This document shows, piece by piece, positions 39,772 through 48,654 of a stretch of DNA of 64,000 nucleotides (its first letter is position 1; each line of letters begins with the position of its first letter). A model generated the notes under the pieces. It did not search any database. It had not been told where the DNA came from and saw nothing but the letters and a program-made list of their open reading frames with translations. The stretch comes from a bacterium (lineage in GTDB: Bacteria; Pseudomonadota; Gammaproteobacteria; Burkholderiales; Burkholderiaceae_C): assembly GCA_030824555.1 (NCBI GenBank), contig JAVBXK010000022.1, positions 1 through 64,000 on the forward strand, read 5' to 3'. A program made the position numbers and the translations under genes.

Positions 39772-40155
39772 ATGACGACAGAGACCGATGACGACGGGGC
39801 GCAGCAGCCCACCGCAGAAAAGCCCCCGCCCTATGCGGGGCCCGAGCGGCGAGGCGCGATGCGTCAGTGGCAAGAGAAAGTGGACGGCCGCTTGAAATCC
39901 GGTGATCAGCGCATGCAAAGCATTGACGAACGCATGCAAAGCATCCGCGACGATCTTGACAAGAACACTCAATCGACAGCTCGGGTTGAAGCGAACACCG
40001 CTGTTGTGGTGGATCTGCTGAACAACGCGCAAGGGGCTTTCAGGGTACTGGAGATGCTGGCAAAGCTTGTCAAGCCCCTGGGCGTGATTGCCATGGCCGT
40101 GGGTGGGTTTGTGGGGTTGTGGCACGCGGTAAAAGGCGGGGGGCCACGGCCATGA
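39772..40155 (+). CDS. Single-pass membrane protein, possible holin or regulator, 127 aa
   Basis: An acidic N-terminus with a PERRG motif leads to a coiled-coil helix (residues about 30-85, VDGRLKSGDQRMQSIDERMQ). A single C-terminal membrane helix follows at about 102-119 (LVKPLGVIAMAVGGFVGLWH). The overlap with the lysozyme start suggests a lysis function, and the layout fits a type III-like holin or antiholin. I see no other holin candidate in the window. Confidence 0.5.
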   Translation: MTTETDDDGAQQPTAEKPPPYAGPERRGAMRQWQEKVDGRLKSGDQRMQSIDERMQSIRDDLDKNTQSTARVEANTAVVVDLLNNAQGAFRVLEMLAKLVKPLGVIAMAVGGFVGLWHAVKGGGPRP

Positions 40156-40754
40156 CGACAACCACCGAACAAGCCGTCCGCGTGGGCGTGACGCGCTATT
40201 TCCCGCACCTGGCGGGTTCGCTGGTGTTGGCCGGCGCGGGGGCATTCGGGCTGTTGCAAAAGTGGGAGCCCAACCACAACGATCCCGGCTTGGCCTACGC
40301 CGACAAGCTGGCCGGTGGCTTGCCAACGGTGTGCAGGGGGCTGACCCCGCACGTGACCAGTACGCCCATCGTTCCGGGTGAGCGCTGGCCAGCGGACAAA
40401 TGCTACAGGGAGGAGCAGGGGGCCATCGTGCGCATGCAAGACCGGCTGGCCCACTGCTTTCGAGTGCTGCCGCCACAGCGCATTTTTGATGCGGCCAGCA
40501 GCCACGCTTGGAACAACGGGGCTGCAGCGACCTGCGGCAGTTTGGCTATGCAGGCGTTCAATGCCGGTCAGTGGGAGCTGGGCTGCCAGCGCCTGGGCCG
40601 GTCTGACGCGGGTCGACCGGTTTGGAGCTTTGTCAGCCGCGTAGACCCGTTGACGGGGAAAAAGACGTTTGAGTTTGTGCAGGGGCTGGCCAACCGCCGG
40701 GCTGACGAAACCCTGTATTGCCGCACGGGCGCTGTCAGTGGGGTGGCCGCGTGA
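40152..40754 (+). CDS. Endolysin, GH24-like lysozyme with N-terminal membrane segment, 200 aa
   Basis: Residues about 20-37 form a glycine/alanine-rich hydrophobic segment (LAGSLVLAGAGAFGLLQ), the feature of SAR-type endolysins that are exported without a separate signal peptidase step. The catalytic part follows the P1/P21 lysozyme pattern: KWEPNH, then LAYADKLAGGLPTVCRGLTP, with a Cys in the active region, then AASSHAWNNGAAATCGSLAM. The likely catalytic Glu is in KWEPNH, but its spacing to the next conserved residues is longer than in T4 lysozyme. It hydrolyses peptidoglycan at the end of infection. The ATG overlaps the membrane protein stop. Confidence 0.75.
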   Translation: MTTTTEQAVRVGVTRYFPHLAGSLVLAGAGAFGLLQKWEPNHNDPGLAYADKLAGGLPTVCRGLTPHVTSTPIVPGERWPADKCYREEQGAIVRMQDRLAHCFRVLPPQRIFDAASSHAWNNGAAATCGSLAMQAFNAGQWELGCQRLGRSDAGRPVWSFVSRVDPLTGKKTFEFVQGLANRRADETLYCRTGAVSGVAA

Positions 40755-41284
40755 ACGCCGCCGTTTACATGGGCTTGGCGCTGGCCATTATGGCCGGAAA
40801 CTGGCTGGTGTACCGCCAGGGTGCCCAGTCTGGCCGGGATGAAGTGCGCGCTGAGTGGACCCGTGAAAGTGCGACCCGCGCCCTGCGCACAGCAGAGCAA
40901 CAGATTGAGCACCGCAACACAGAGCGTGCGCTGATCGACAACGCTGCACGGCAGCAAAGGACTCGAAATGAAACTGACAAACGCATTGCTGCTGAGCATG
41001 CTGCTGAGCTTGACAGCCTGCGCAACCGTCCCCAGCAGCGGGCCGCCGACCGACCCGGTGAAGCCGCCAGCCCTGCCGCCGATGGCGTGGGATGCACCGG
41101 AGCGGGATTGGCAAGGGGAGATGCGGAGTTTCTTAGCCGGTACGCTGCCGACGCTGCCAAGCTTAAAGCCGAGTTTGAGCGGTGCACCAGCAACTACGAT
41201 GCTGCCGAGCGTGCGCTGAAATGGCATGGGGTGACTACAGTCCGTGCTTGGCCCGCAGATGCTCACCCAGTTGTGAAGCCCTGA
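40751..41284 (+). CDS. Rz-like i-spanin, 177 aa
   Basis: The GTG at 40751 overlaps the lysozyme stop. The first 25 residues contain a membrane segment (AAVYMGLALAIMAGNWLVYR), and a long charged coiled coil follows (VRAEWTRESATRALRTAEQQ, then LIDNAARQQRTRNETDKRIA) as in lambda Rz. The lipoprotein partner is encoded in another frame inside the gene. Together they fuse inner and outer membranes at lysis. The last 18 residues run into the next reversed gene. Confidence 0.82.
   Translation: MNAAVYMGLALAIMAGNWLVYRQGAQSGRDEVRAEWTRESATRALRTAEQQIEHRNTERALIDNAARQQRTRNETDKRIAAEHAAELDSLRNRPQQRAADRPGEAASPAADGVGCTGAGLARGDAEFLSRYAADAAKLKAEFERCTSNYDAAERALKWHGVTTVRAWPADAHPVVKP
40968..41219 (+). CDS. Rz1-like o-spanin lipoprotein nested inside Rz, 83 aa
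   Basis: The ATG at 40968 lies inside the Rz gene in a different frame. The protein begins MKLTNALLLSMLLSLTACAT with a lipobox (LTAC, Cys at 18). The mature part is proline-rich (VPSSGPPTDPVKPPALPP), as typical for o-spanins. The nested arrangement matches lambda Rz/Rz1. Confidence 0.85.
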   Translation: MKLTNALLLSMLLSLTACATVPSSGPPTDPVKPPALPPMAWDAPERDWQGEMRSFLAGTLPTLPSLKPSLSGAPATTMLPSVR

Positions 41285-41597
41285 CCTGCAGCGGCGTCAA
41301 GTCTCGCTCCCGATACACGTCAAGCGGTGCGGTCATGGCCTCAAGCTGCACTGCCTCAGCGAGGGCCAGGCCAAAAAACTGACTGGCCAAAACCTGAACT
41401 TCGCGCCCACCTGCAAACTCCACTTGCAGCAGCTCGGTGTCGTCGTCAGGGTCCGACAAATCACCCAAAGGTGATACACACGCCCCAGTTAGCGCGTGAA
41501 CGATATAGCCGTGATTGTTCTGGGTCACGGCTGCATATTGGGGCAGTTGTCTCAGCGCATCAATGTAGCGACGGGACAAAGAGTGGGCGTGCGTCAT
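41235..41597 (-). CDS. Hypothetical protein, 120 aa, reversed at the end of the lysis genes
   Basis: The protein is balanced (AHSLSRRYIDALRQLPQYAA, then GHALTGACVSPLGDLSDPDD, then VYRERDLTPLQVRASQLGEH). It overlaps the 3' end of Rz by 50 bp on the opposite strand. It may belong to a leftward unit expressed in the lysogen. No family recognised. Confidence 0.6.
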   Translation of the reverse strand: MTHAHSLSRRYIDALRQLPQYAAVTQNNHGYIVHALTGACVSPLGDLSDPDDDTELLQVEFAGGREVQVLASQFFGLALAEAVQLEAMTAPLDVYRERDLTPLQVRASQLGEHLRAKHGL

Positions 41598-41748
41598 CGA
41601 TCCTCCGGTTTGTGTATTCCCGGATTATGCTGGCCCGACGTCCTGGGAAAGTCTGGCATCGATTTGCGCACAGCCTTGGCCTGCGCGGCGCTGGCTGCGG
41701 GGCTGGGCCGTGGGGTACAGATACGCTGAGACAGCCACCAGGTTGATG

Positions 41749-41964
41749 CTACTCATCATCCGCGCCGATCTCGCGCATCCAGTGCGCGCAGCCGGTGTTG
41801 GGTGACGGCGTGACGGTCGTATGCCCACCCTTGTGGCAGATGGACACCTCGCCGTCCACCTGTTTCCACTGCATGACGTATGGTGCCCATCCCACAAAGT
41901 AGGCGCACTTGATGCACGCGCGCGGCCCTGGCTTGCCTGGATATGACGGGGCGTTGCAGTTCAT
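41749..41964 (-). CDS. Small Cys/His-rich protein, 71 aa
   Basis: Residues 17-58 contain ACIKCAYFVGWA, VSICHKGGHTTV and TGCAHWMREI. The order C-x2-C, C-H, H, C-x-H gives a plausible zinc site. It starts at the ATG 41964 and could be a small regulatory or redox protein. Function unknown, but the motifs argue that it is a real gene. Confidence 0.55.
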   Translation of the reverse strand: MNCNAPSYPGKPGPRACIKCAYFVGWAPYVMQWKQVDGEVSICHKGGHTTVTPSPNTGCAHWMREIGADDE

Positions 41965-42067
41965 TTACCAGCGTAGTTTTTGGCGTAGTTAATATGAAAT
42001 TCGTGAATTCTCTATAGGAGAACTTGCATTTCAAGGATCACGATATTCATGAGTGATATTGTGCATC

Positions 42068-42079
42068 GCGTCATGACGC
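42068..42079. promoter_or_regulatory. 12-bp palindrome GCGTCATGACGC
   Basis: A perfect inverted repeat lies in the AT-richer gap between the Cys-rich gene and the last leftward ORF of the prophage. It could be an operator for the leftward genes; with no promoter next to it that I can define, this is open. Confidence 0.3.
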
Positions 42080-42119
42080 ATCCTGTGCACCGCCCTACAT
42101 TTGCGTGAGCAAATTCGCG

Positions 42120-42437
42120 TCAGGCGATGGCTTCCATGGCGGCCATGCGTTCCAACTCGGCGTGTACATCGGCCATGCGACCAGATATGACCAACCGTGT
42201 TGGCAAAAGGGTGTGGTCGCGCAGGTTGTCGCGGTGCAACTTGACTGTCAACGGCGCTCTGATTCGGGGGCTTGAATCAGTGTGGGGCCACTCGCACGGC
42301 GTCACTCTGGGGACGACGCGAGGTGTATTGACTGCAGCATGGTCGCTATCGCGTGAACACTCAGTGAGTCGATTGCATCTTTGCACGACTCGGGGCCAGT
42401 GGAAAACACGGCCAAACATACCAAACAGGGATTGCAT
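42120..42437 (-). CDS. Doubtful leftward ORF at the prophage right end, 105 aa
   Basis: Only the last 45 residues (LTVKLHRDNLRDHTLLPTRL, then SGRMADVHAELERMAAMEAI) look like protein; the first half is compositionally odd. It may be the surviving 3' end of a gene interrupted at the prophage boundary. I cannot tell which part is host and which is phage. Confidence 0.3.
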   Translation of the reverse strand: MQSLFGMFGRVFHWPRVVQRCNRLTECSRDSDHAAVNTPRVVPRVTPCEWPHTDSSPRIRAPLTVKLHRDNLRDHTLLPTRLVISGRMADVHAELERMAAMEAIA

Positions 42438-42483
42438 GTGTCACTCCATATAGATACAAGAGATCGTTTGAATGCAGCTGTGT

Positions 42484-43170
42484 TCAAGTAAGTACGGTGT
42501 TTCGAATGAGTCCGACCGCTAGGCCTTCGATTTCGAACGGTTCGTCAGGCGTGATCTGAATGGTCTTGAAGTCCGGGTTTTCGGCGCGCAACTCGATGCC
42601 ATCCTTGCCGCGCCACAAGCGTTTGACCGTGACGTCGTCCCCGAGCCGGGCCACCACGATCTGGCCGTTTTTCACGTCTTTTGTCACGTGAACTGCCAGC
42701 AAGTCACCGTCGATGATGCCCGCGTCCCGCATTGACATGCCCCGAACCTTCAGCAGGTAGTCGGGGCGCCGCTGAAACAAACTGCTTTCGACGTGGTAGG
42801 TCTGGTCCACGTGTTCCTGTGCCAGGATGGGGGAGCCTGCAGCGACCCTGCCCACAAGCGGCAGGGCAAGTTGCATCAGACTTTGGAGAGGGAGTGTCAG
42901 CTGATGCAAACGGTCTTCGTGGATAGATCGGAGTGTTTCTGACTTCAGTCGTATGCCGCGCGATGTTCCGCTGACGAGTTCAATGGCACCTTTGCGTGCC
43001 AGCGCCTGCAAATGTTCTTCGGCTGCATTGGCCGATTTGAATCCCAGTTCTGCAGCGATTTCTGCACGGGTGGGTGGTGCCCCCGTGCGTTTGACGGCTG
43101 ACTGGATCAGTTCAAGGATCTGCCGCTGCCGATCGGTAAGCTTGGGGGGAAAGTTCGATGTTTCTCGCAT
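42484..43170 (-). CDS. lexA: LexA repressor, 228 aa
   Basis: The winged helix is at residues about 1-65 ([20 protein letters not shown], then [20 protein letters not shown]). The cleavage site A101-G102 (GRVAAGSP) and the catalytic pair S136 (RGMSMRDAG) and K173 (VTVKRLW) are all present, with the same 37-residue spacing as in E. coli LexA. Start: ATG 43170 with GAGG seven bases upstream. RecA-stimulated self-cleavage switches on the SOS genes. Two SOS boxes lie in the upstream region, so it should repress itself. The prophage ends just beyond the stop codon. Confidence 0.97.
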   Translation of the reverse strand: MRETSNFPPKLTDRQRQILELIQSAVKRTGAPPTRAEIAAELGFKSANAAEEHLQALARKGAIELVSGTSRGIRLKSETLRSIHEDRLHQLTLPLQSLMQLALPLVGRVAAGSPILAQEHVDQTYHVESSLFQRRPDYLLKVRGMSMRDAGIIDGDLLAVHVTKDVKNGQIVVARLGDDVTVKRLWRGKDGIELRAENPDFKTIQITPDEPFEIEGLAVGLIRNTVLT

Positions 43171-43204
43171 AAAGTACCTCGGCAACTGAGTCAGTAAAAA
43201 ATCA

Positions 43205-43220
43205 CTGTATTGGTATCCAG
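43205..43220. promoter_or_regulatory. LexA (SOS) box 1
   Basis: CTGT-ATTGGTAT-CCAG matches the CTGT-N8-ACAG consensus with one change (ACAG to CCAG). It lies 35 bp upstream of the lexA ATG and is flanked by CA and TGG. Confidence 0.75.
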
Positions 43221-43223
43221 TGG

Positions 43224-43239
43224 CTGTATTTTTAACCAG
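43224..43239. promoter_or_regulatory. LexA (SOS) box 2
   Basis: CTGT-ATTTTTAA-CCAG, with the same A-to-C change in the second half-site as box 1. It ends 11 bp upstream of the asparaginase ATG, so it could affect both divergent genes. Confidence 0.7.
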
Positions 43240-43250
43240 TAAATCAAATC

Positions 43251-44312
43251 ATGCAAGCAATCGCCGCAAAATTGTTGGTATTGGGCACGGGCGGCACCAT
43301 TGCGGGCCGTTCGCAAGTGCAGGGCGACAACGTCGGCTATCGGGCTGGCGAGGTGGCGGTGGATGCTTTGTTGCCGCCTGCGGTCATGGCATTGCCGTGC
43401 CTGGCCGGGCATCGGATCGAAACGCGGCAGGTTGCTCAGATCGACAGCAAAGACATGGATCACCTCACATGGTTCGACTTGGCCGATGCCGTGCTAACTG
43501 CCTGTGCGGACGATGCTGTGAAAGGCATGGTCATCACGCATGGCACTGACACCATTGAAGAAACCTCTTTTTTCCTGGCGCAACTCTGCGCACCGCAAAA
43601 GCCTGTGGTGCTGACTTGCGCCATGCGACCAGCCACAGCCATTTCACCAGACGGGCCGCAGAATTTGCTGGATGCCTTGAGCGTGGCCATGGACGCACGT
43701 GCTGCGGGCGTTTGGGTGGTGACTTCGGGGGCTGTGCATGCAGCATCGCAAGTTGTCAAGGTGCATCCCTACCGTACAGATTCCTTCAGCTCAGGTGAGG
43801 CTGGCCCGGTGGGGCTGGTGGAAGAGGGGCGGGTGCGCTGGCTCCATGGCGCCCCCAGCGCATCAGTGTCGATTGCATCCTCAGCAAGCTGTGGCGCCGT
43901 GAAGCCGATTGGGCTGCCCGCACTCGACGCACGGTCGCTTCTGAGTGAGCTCGTGTCCAAGGGGCTGCCCAGAGTCGAATGGGTGGTCAGCCATGCCGGT
44001 GTCACGCCAGCAGCCGTCAACGTGTGGTTGACCGCCAGTGATGACGGTCAACCCGTGCGGGGCTTGGTGCTCGTTGGTACCGGAAACGGTACCTTTCACC
44101 AGTGCCTGACGGCGCCTTTGCAGGCAGCAGAGGCTGCGGGTGTGAGGGTCTGGCGAAGTACCCGGTGCACGCAAGGTCAGATCGTGCTGGGGCAAGCATC
44201 TCTCAATTGGCCTCTCGCAACCCCGTTGGACCCCGTGAAAGCTCGCATCGCGTTGGCATTGGAGATTGCACGGCAAGACATGGGCTGGGCAACCTCATCT
44301 GAGCCGGATTGA
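43251..44312 (+). CDS. L-asparaginase, 353 aa
   Basis: The N-terminal GTGGTIAGR supplies the nucleophile Thr, and HGTDTIEETSFFL supplies the second Thr-Asp pair of the bacterial asparaginase active site. TCAMRPATAISPDG is a further family landmark. There is no signal peptide, so the enzyme is probably cytoplasmic. It converts asparagine to aspartate and ammonia. It is divergent from lexA with the SOS boxes between, and is followed by a terminator shared with adk. Confidence 0.9.
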   Translation: MQAIAAKLLVLGTGGTIAGRSQVQGDNVGYRAGEVAVDALLPPAVMALPCLAGHRIETRQVAQIDSKDMDHLTWFDLADAVLTACADDAVKGMVITHGTDTIEETSFFLAQLCAPQKPVVLTCAMRPATAISPDGPQNLLDALSVAMDARAAGVWVVTSGAVHAASQVVKVHPYRTDSFSSGEAGPVGLVEEGRVRWLHGAPSASVSIASSASCGAVKPIGLPALDARSLLSELVSKGLPRVEWVVSHAGVTPAAVNVWLTASDDGQPVRGLVLVGTGNGTFHQCLTAPLQAAEAAGVRVWRSTRCTQGQIVLGQASLNWPLATPLDPVKARIALALEIARQDMGWATSSEPD

Positions 44313-44316
44313 CCAT

Positions 44317-44343
44317 GAAAAAAGCCCCGTTGAACGGGGCTTT
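44317..44343. terminator. Bidirectional terminator between asparaginase and adk
   Basis: AAAAGCCCCGTT-G-AACGGGGCTTT forms a nearly perfect stem with A-runs on the left and T-run on the right, so it can terminate in both directions. Confidence 0.85.
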
Positions 44344-44363
44344 GATCGGGGTGGCTGCGGCAA

Positions 44364-45122
<759 letters not shown>

Positions 45123-45192
45123 TTAACATGCCAGGCCTTGAGCGACGCTTACTGCGCCACGCGGCAAGCGCCCGGGCGGCGTGACCGCCGTT

Positions 45193-46014
45193 TCAGGTCT
45201 TCAGGCCCTTGGCGGCCGCAAGCAACTCACGCACGCGCGCCAGATCTTCAGGGGTGTCCACACCCGCTGCGGGGGCCGTGTGAGTGGTGTGCACGGCAAT
45301 GCGCTCACCATGCCAGAGCACACGCAATTGCTCCAGCATTTCCGTGTTTTCCAGTGCGCATGCGTGCATGCCCGGTATGGAATTGAGAAAACCTGCCCGG
45401 TACGCGTAGATGCCAATGTGGCGCAAGGGCGTGTGCGGTGGCAGCGTGTCGCCATGCATTGGCGCGGACATACCAGAGGACATGCCGTCTCGCCACCAGG
45501 CAATGGGCGCACGGCTGAAGTACAGCGCAATGCCATGCCGATCGGTGACCACCTTGACCACATTGGGGTTGAGGAAATCATTCCACTGCGTCAACGGATG
45601 CGCAGCCGTTGACATGGCACACAAGGGGTGCGCGGCGAGCGTAGAGGCCACCTGATTGATCAGCGCAGGGTCGATCAATGGTTCGTCACCCTGGACATTG
45701 ACCACAATGGCGTCATCAGGGATGCCCAGCAACTGGCTGGCCTGCGCCAGCCGGTCACTGCCCGAAAGGTGTGACGCATCGGTCATGACCGCCTGCACAC
45801 CGTGTGCCGCACAGGCCTGTGCGATGCGTTCGTGGTCGGTTGCCACCACCACTTGCATCGCGGCACTGGTCATGGCTTGTCGCGCCACCCGAACCACCAT
45901 GGGCAGGCCAGCCAAATCGGCCAATGCCTTGTCGGGCAGACGGGTGGATGCCAGCCGAGAGGGGATCAGTACCCAGAACGGCGGTGCGGGCGGTGAGGGT
46001 TCGGCAACGCTCAT
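45193..46014 (-). CDS. kdsB: CMP-KDO synthetase (3-deoxy-manno-octulosonate cytidylyltransferase), 273 aa
   Basis: The N-terminal [15 protein letters not shown] is the family's nucleotide-binding signature; [10 protein letters not shown] and GVDTPEDL are further conserved motifs. It activates KDO with CTP for attachment to lipid A. The start overlaps the stop of the Trm112-like gene by ATGA, so kdsB is translated as part of the lpxK operon. Confidence 0.97.
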   Translation of the reverse strand: MSVAEPSPPAPPFWVLIPSRLASTRLPDKALADLAGLPMVVRVARQAMTSAAMQVVVATDHERIAQACAAHGVQAVMTDASHLSGSDRLAQASQLLGIPDDAIVVNVQGDEPLIDPALINQVASTLAAHPLCAMSTAAHPLTQWNDFLNPNVVKVVTDRHGIALYFSRAPIAWWRDGMSSGMSAPMHGDTLPPHTPLRHIGIYAYRAGFLNSIPGMHACALENTEMLEQLRVLWHGERIAVHTTHTAPAAGVDTPEDLARVRELLAAAKGLKT

Positions 46015-46232
46015 GCTTCGGAGCCACCCGCAGGCGACGACGAGGCACGCAACGCATCGTGCTCGGCATCGGTCAGTGGCCTGGCCTCTTGTTCCAGCAT
46101 GATCGGTATGCCGTCCCGCACCGGGTAAGCCAGCTTGGCGCTGGCAGAAAGCAATTCGGTACGTTCGGCGTTCAGTTGCAACGGGCCTTTGGTCACGGGG
46201 CAGACCAGCAGTTCAAGCAGTTTGGTGTCCAT
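46011..46232 (-). CDS. Trm112/YcaR-like small protein (UPF0434), 73 aa
   Basis: Residues 1-40 ([20 protein letters not shown]) match the Trm112-type fold. One cysteine is retained at CPVTKG; the other zinc ligands typical of yeast Trm112 are lost, as usual in proteobacterial YcaR. It sits between lpxK and kdsB, a conserved order in many proteobacteria. Function in LPS synthesis or as a methyltransferase activator is not established here. Confidence 0.85.
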   Translation of the reverse strand: MDTKLLELLVCPVTKGPLQLNAERTELLSASAKLAYPVRDGIPIMLEQEARPLTDAEHDALRASSSPAGGSEA

Positions 46233-47376
46233 GACGGGATGATAGCTTCGCATCCAGGGCAGCAAAAAATGCAGGCTCGATGGCCAGCGCCAGCGGCACC
46301 GCCCAGAGGTCGTGTGACGTGGTGGCGTGGGGCGGGCCATCCGTCACCGTTGAACTGCGGTCTTCTGCATCGCATGCGTCCGCAGGCCAGCTGGGAAACA
46401 GTTTGACAGCATCTTTTTCAGTCAAAATAACGCTTCCACGCTTTAACAGTAAGCAGAGTTTGCTATGAAAATCACGGCCTAACGGGTGGTGATCAGGCAG
46501 CGGCCAGGTGTGTGACAGGTGCAGGCCGCGCGCGCGCAACATGCTGAAAAACACGTCGGGCTTAGCAATGCCTGCCAATGCCGTAGCGGGTTGGTTTGCC
46601 AGTTCCGCCAGCGGTATGCGGTGCCCTGTCGGGTTGTAGGCATGTGTTGCCAGGGTTTTGGCCGCCTGGAACACCTGCCGCGTGACCAATGAGGCCGCTG
46701 CCGGGAGTTCGGGTTGCGGTGGGGCTGACTCATCTGCTTTGGGCGTGGCGTGCAGCACCAGGTCCACCTTGCGCCCGGTCCCGTGCGGCCATTGCTCACG
46801 CAGCAAACCTGCTGGCAGCAGCCAACCGTTGCCCAGCCCCCGCTCGTCAAACACGGCAATGCTCACGTCTGCGTGCAGCGCCAGGTGTTGCAGGCCATCG
46901 TCACAGACGATGACGGTGGTGGCCGGGTGCGCTGCCAGCAGGGCCTGGGCCGCATGGAAGCGGTTGCGGGCCACGAACACCGGGACACCCGTTGCACGGT
47001 GTATCAACAGCGGCTCGTCTCCCACAGCTGAGGCTGCTGATTGCGCGTGAACTGCCAGCGGTGTGTCCTGGTTGCCGTCAGCCTGCCGCCCGTAACCGCG
47101 CGAAATGACACCCGGCACATGGCCGCGCTGAATCAGGTGTTGCACGGTGCCAATGACCACGGGCGTTTTGCCTGCGCCACCCACCACCACATTGCCCACC
47201 ACCACAACGGGAACGTCGCAACGCTGGACCTTGAACACGCCGTGGCGGTAGCCCCAGGTGCGCACTGCCATCAAACCGGCATACACCACGGACAGCGGCC
47301 ACAGCAAACGTGCGAGCAGGCCTTTGCCCAGCCAGGCCTGTGTCAGCTGCCGTGACCAGCGGGTTGAGCTTGACAT
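46213..47376 (-). CDS. lpxK: Tetraacyldisaccharide 4'-kinase, 387 aa
   Basis: There is an N-terminal membrane-associated helix ([20 protein letters not shown]), a modified P-loop ([18 protein letters not shown]), and ISRGYGR and [11 protein letters not shown], all conserved in LpxK. It phosphorylates lipid A precursors at the 4' position, at the inner membrane. It overlaps the Trm112-like gene by 20 bp and is 17 bp after exbD. Confidence 0.95.
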   Translation of the reverse strand: MSSSTRWSRQLTQAWLGKGLLARLLWPLSVVYAGLMAVRTWGYRHGVFKVQRCDVPVVVVGNVVVGGAGKTPVVIGTVQHLIQRGHVPGVISRGYGRQADGNQDTPLAVHAQSAASAVGDEPLLIHRATGVPVFVARNRFHAAQALLAAHPATTVIVCDDGLQHLALHADVSIAVFDERGLGNGWLLPAGLLREQWPHGTGRKVDLVLHATPKADESAPPQPELPAAASLVTRQVFQAAKTLATHAYNPTGHRIPLAELANQPATALAGIAKPDVFFSMLRARGLHLSHTWPLPDHHPLGRDFHSKLCLLLKRGSVILTEKDAVKLFPSWPADACDAEDRSSTVTDGPPHATTSHDLWAVPLALAIEPAFFAALDAKLSSRHGHQTA

Positions 47377-47393
47377 GCCAGACAGCGCCAGCC

Positions 47394-47831
47394 TCAGGGG
47401 CGACGCGTGGTGCGTGTGTCGCCAGGCGATTGGGTGGAGAACGTGATGCGGGCCAGCCCGGTACGCCGTGCCGCGTCCATGACAGAGACCACAGCCTGGT
47501 GCGTGGCCGCAGCATCGGCATTGATGACGACGACGGCTTCTTTTTCACCTTTTGCCGCTTCAGCCAGCGCTTCAGACAGCGCGCCGACGGTGCCGTTGCC
47601 CAGCAAGGCCCCGTTGACCGCGATGCGGCTGTCCTGGGTGATGGTCACATGCACCTCGTTGGGCTGGCTGTGCTGCTTTTCGGCATCGGCCACCGGCAGG
47701 TTGACCTGCAACTCTGAAAACTTGCTGTATGTGGTGGTGAGCACCAGAAAAATGACCACGACCAGCAAAATGTCGATGAACGGGATCAGGTTCAGTTCGG
47801 GCTCATCCCTGTGGCCAGGCCGAAAATTCAT
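47394..47831 (-). CDS. exbD: ExbD/TolR family biopolymer transport protein, 145 aa
   Basis: A single N-terminal membrane segment (LNLIPFIDILLVVVIFLVLT) carries the conserved proton-pathway Asp of the family. The C-terminal domain is periplasmic. It works with ExbB to energise outer-membrane transport. The gap to exbB is six bases, so the pair is one operon. Confidence 0.92.
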   Translation of the reverse strand: MNFRPGHRDEPELNLIPFIDILLVVVIFLVLTTTYSKFSELQVNLPVADAEKQHSQPNEVHVTITQDSRIAVNGALLGNGTVGALSEALAEAAKGEKEAVVVINADAAATHQAVVSVMDAARRTGLARITFSTQSPGDTRTTRRP

Positions 47832-47837
47832 GGTGAA

Positions 47838-48479
47838 TCAGCCTTTGATCTGAATCAGGTGGCGCAAGAACCGCTCGGACGCCAGCTCCATGTCCAGCAA
47901 GTGGGCATCCACACGTGCCCTGAAGTAACGCCAGAACATCAGGGCTGGGATGGCCACCATCAGGCCAAACGCTGTGTTGTACAGCGCAATGGAAATACCG
48001 TGGGCCAGCTGCGCCGGGTTGCCAGAGCCGACTGCGGCACCCAGGCCGCCAGCACCCACCTGGGCGCCGAAAATCTCGATCATGCCCACCACCGTGCCCA
48101 GCAGGCCCAGCAACGGTGCAGCCGACGCGATGGTGGCCAAGGCACCCAGGTAACGCTGCAGCTTGGCGGCCACGGCACGGCCTTTGCCTTCCATGGCCGC
48201 CCGCAGGTTGGCGTCGGATGTACGGGGGTGGCGCAGCAACTCCTTGAAGCCTTCGGCCAGAATTTCACCCAGTGCCGAGTTGTGTGAAAGCTGTTCAACC
48301 ACATCGGGAGCGGGTACCCGCGTCTGCGATACCGCAATGGCTTCATCCAACAGGGTGGGGGGGGCGATGCGGCTGGTTTTCAGGCTCACGAAGCGCTCGA
48401 TGACCAGTGCCAAACCCACGACGGAGCACAGAATCAGGGGCCAGATCGGCCATCCGGCGGCTTGTATGATGGTCAGCAA
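47838..48479 (-). CDS. exbB: MotA/TolQ/ExbB family proton channel protein, 213 aa
   Basis: Three membrane segments at about residues 9-27 (WPIWPLILCSVVGLALVIER), 110-132 (LATIASAAPLLGLLGTVVGM) and 150-175 (AVGSGNPAQLAHGISIALYN) surround the conserved LLGLLGTVVGMIE motif. The start is a TTG with an AGGAG ribosome site. It forms the pentameric channel with ExbD dimers. The pair is in front of lpxK, as in many Comamonadaceae. Confidence 0.92.
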   Translation of the reverse strand: MLTIIQAAGWPIWPLILCSVVGLALVIERFVSLKTSRIAPPTLLDEAIAVSQTRVPAPDVVEQLSHNSALGEILAEGFKELLRHPRTSDANLRAAMEGKGRAVAAKLQRYLGALATIASAAPLLGLLGTVVGMIEIFGAQVGAGGLGAAVGSGNPAQLAHGISIALYNTAFGLMVAIPALMFWRYFRARVDAHLLDMELASERFLRHLIQIKG

Positions 48480-48561
48480 GGGGCGCTCCTCAGCGTGTCA
48501 AGGTGGGCGGATTATGGCGCAGGCCTTGGCGCAGACAGTCGGCTGGCCCACCCACATTTTC

Positions 48562-48570
48562 TGTGGATAA
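48562..48570 (-). promoter_or_regulatory. DnaA box upstream of xseA
   Basis: TGTGGATAA on this strand is the complement of TTATCCACA, a perfect DnaA box. A second near-match TGTGGATAC lies at 48739-48747, about 60 bp before the chosen xseA start. Confidence 0.5.
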
Positions 48571-48599
48571 CTTTGTGAAGAACTGCCCGGACAACCGTC

Positions 48600-48654
48600 T
48601 GAAATGCCCGCCCCATGCGGGTTTGAACAGGTTGATTAAAAATTGGGCATTTCA
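48600..48654. repeat. 10-bp inverted repeat enclosing a small hairpin
   Basis: TGAAATGCCC (48600-48609) is perfectly complementary to GGGCATTTCA (48645-48654). Inside it, CCCGC-CCCAT-GCGGG at 48607-48621 forms a hairpin and overlaps the first arm. The two folds are mutually exclusive, so this might work as a regulatory leader or an operator; it has no T-run. Confidence 0.55.

Larger units (their letters stand above)
1..42450. mobile_element. Lambda-like siphovirus prophage, left end outside the window
   Basis: Regulatory, replication, packaging, head, tail and lysis genes follow each other in phage order from the left edge to just before lexA. The head genes have the lambda order: terminase small and large subunits, gpW-like, portal, protease/scaffold, decoration protein, major capsid, attachment. 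No integrase, excisionase or tRNA target is visible, so the left attachment end lies outside the window. The right boundary is set loosely between the last small leftward ORF (42437) and the lexA stop codon (42484); no att core can be defined without the left end. All major structural reading frames are intact, so the element may be functional. Confidence 0.93.

Noticed and set aside
42438-42483. Possible attachment site at the prophage right end
   Set aside because: There is no tRNA gene and no second copy to compare in the window, so an att core cannot be supported.
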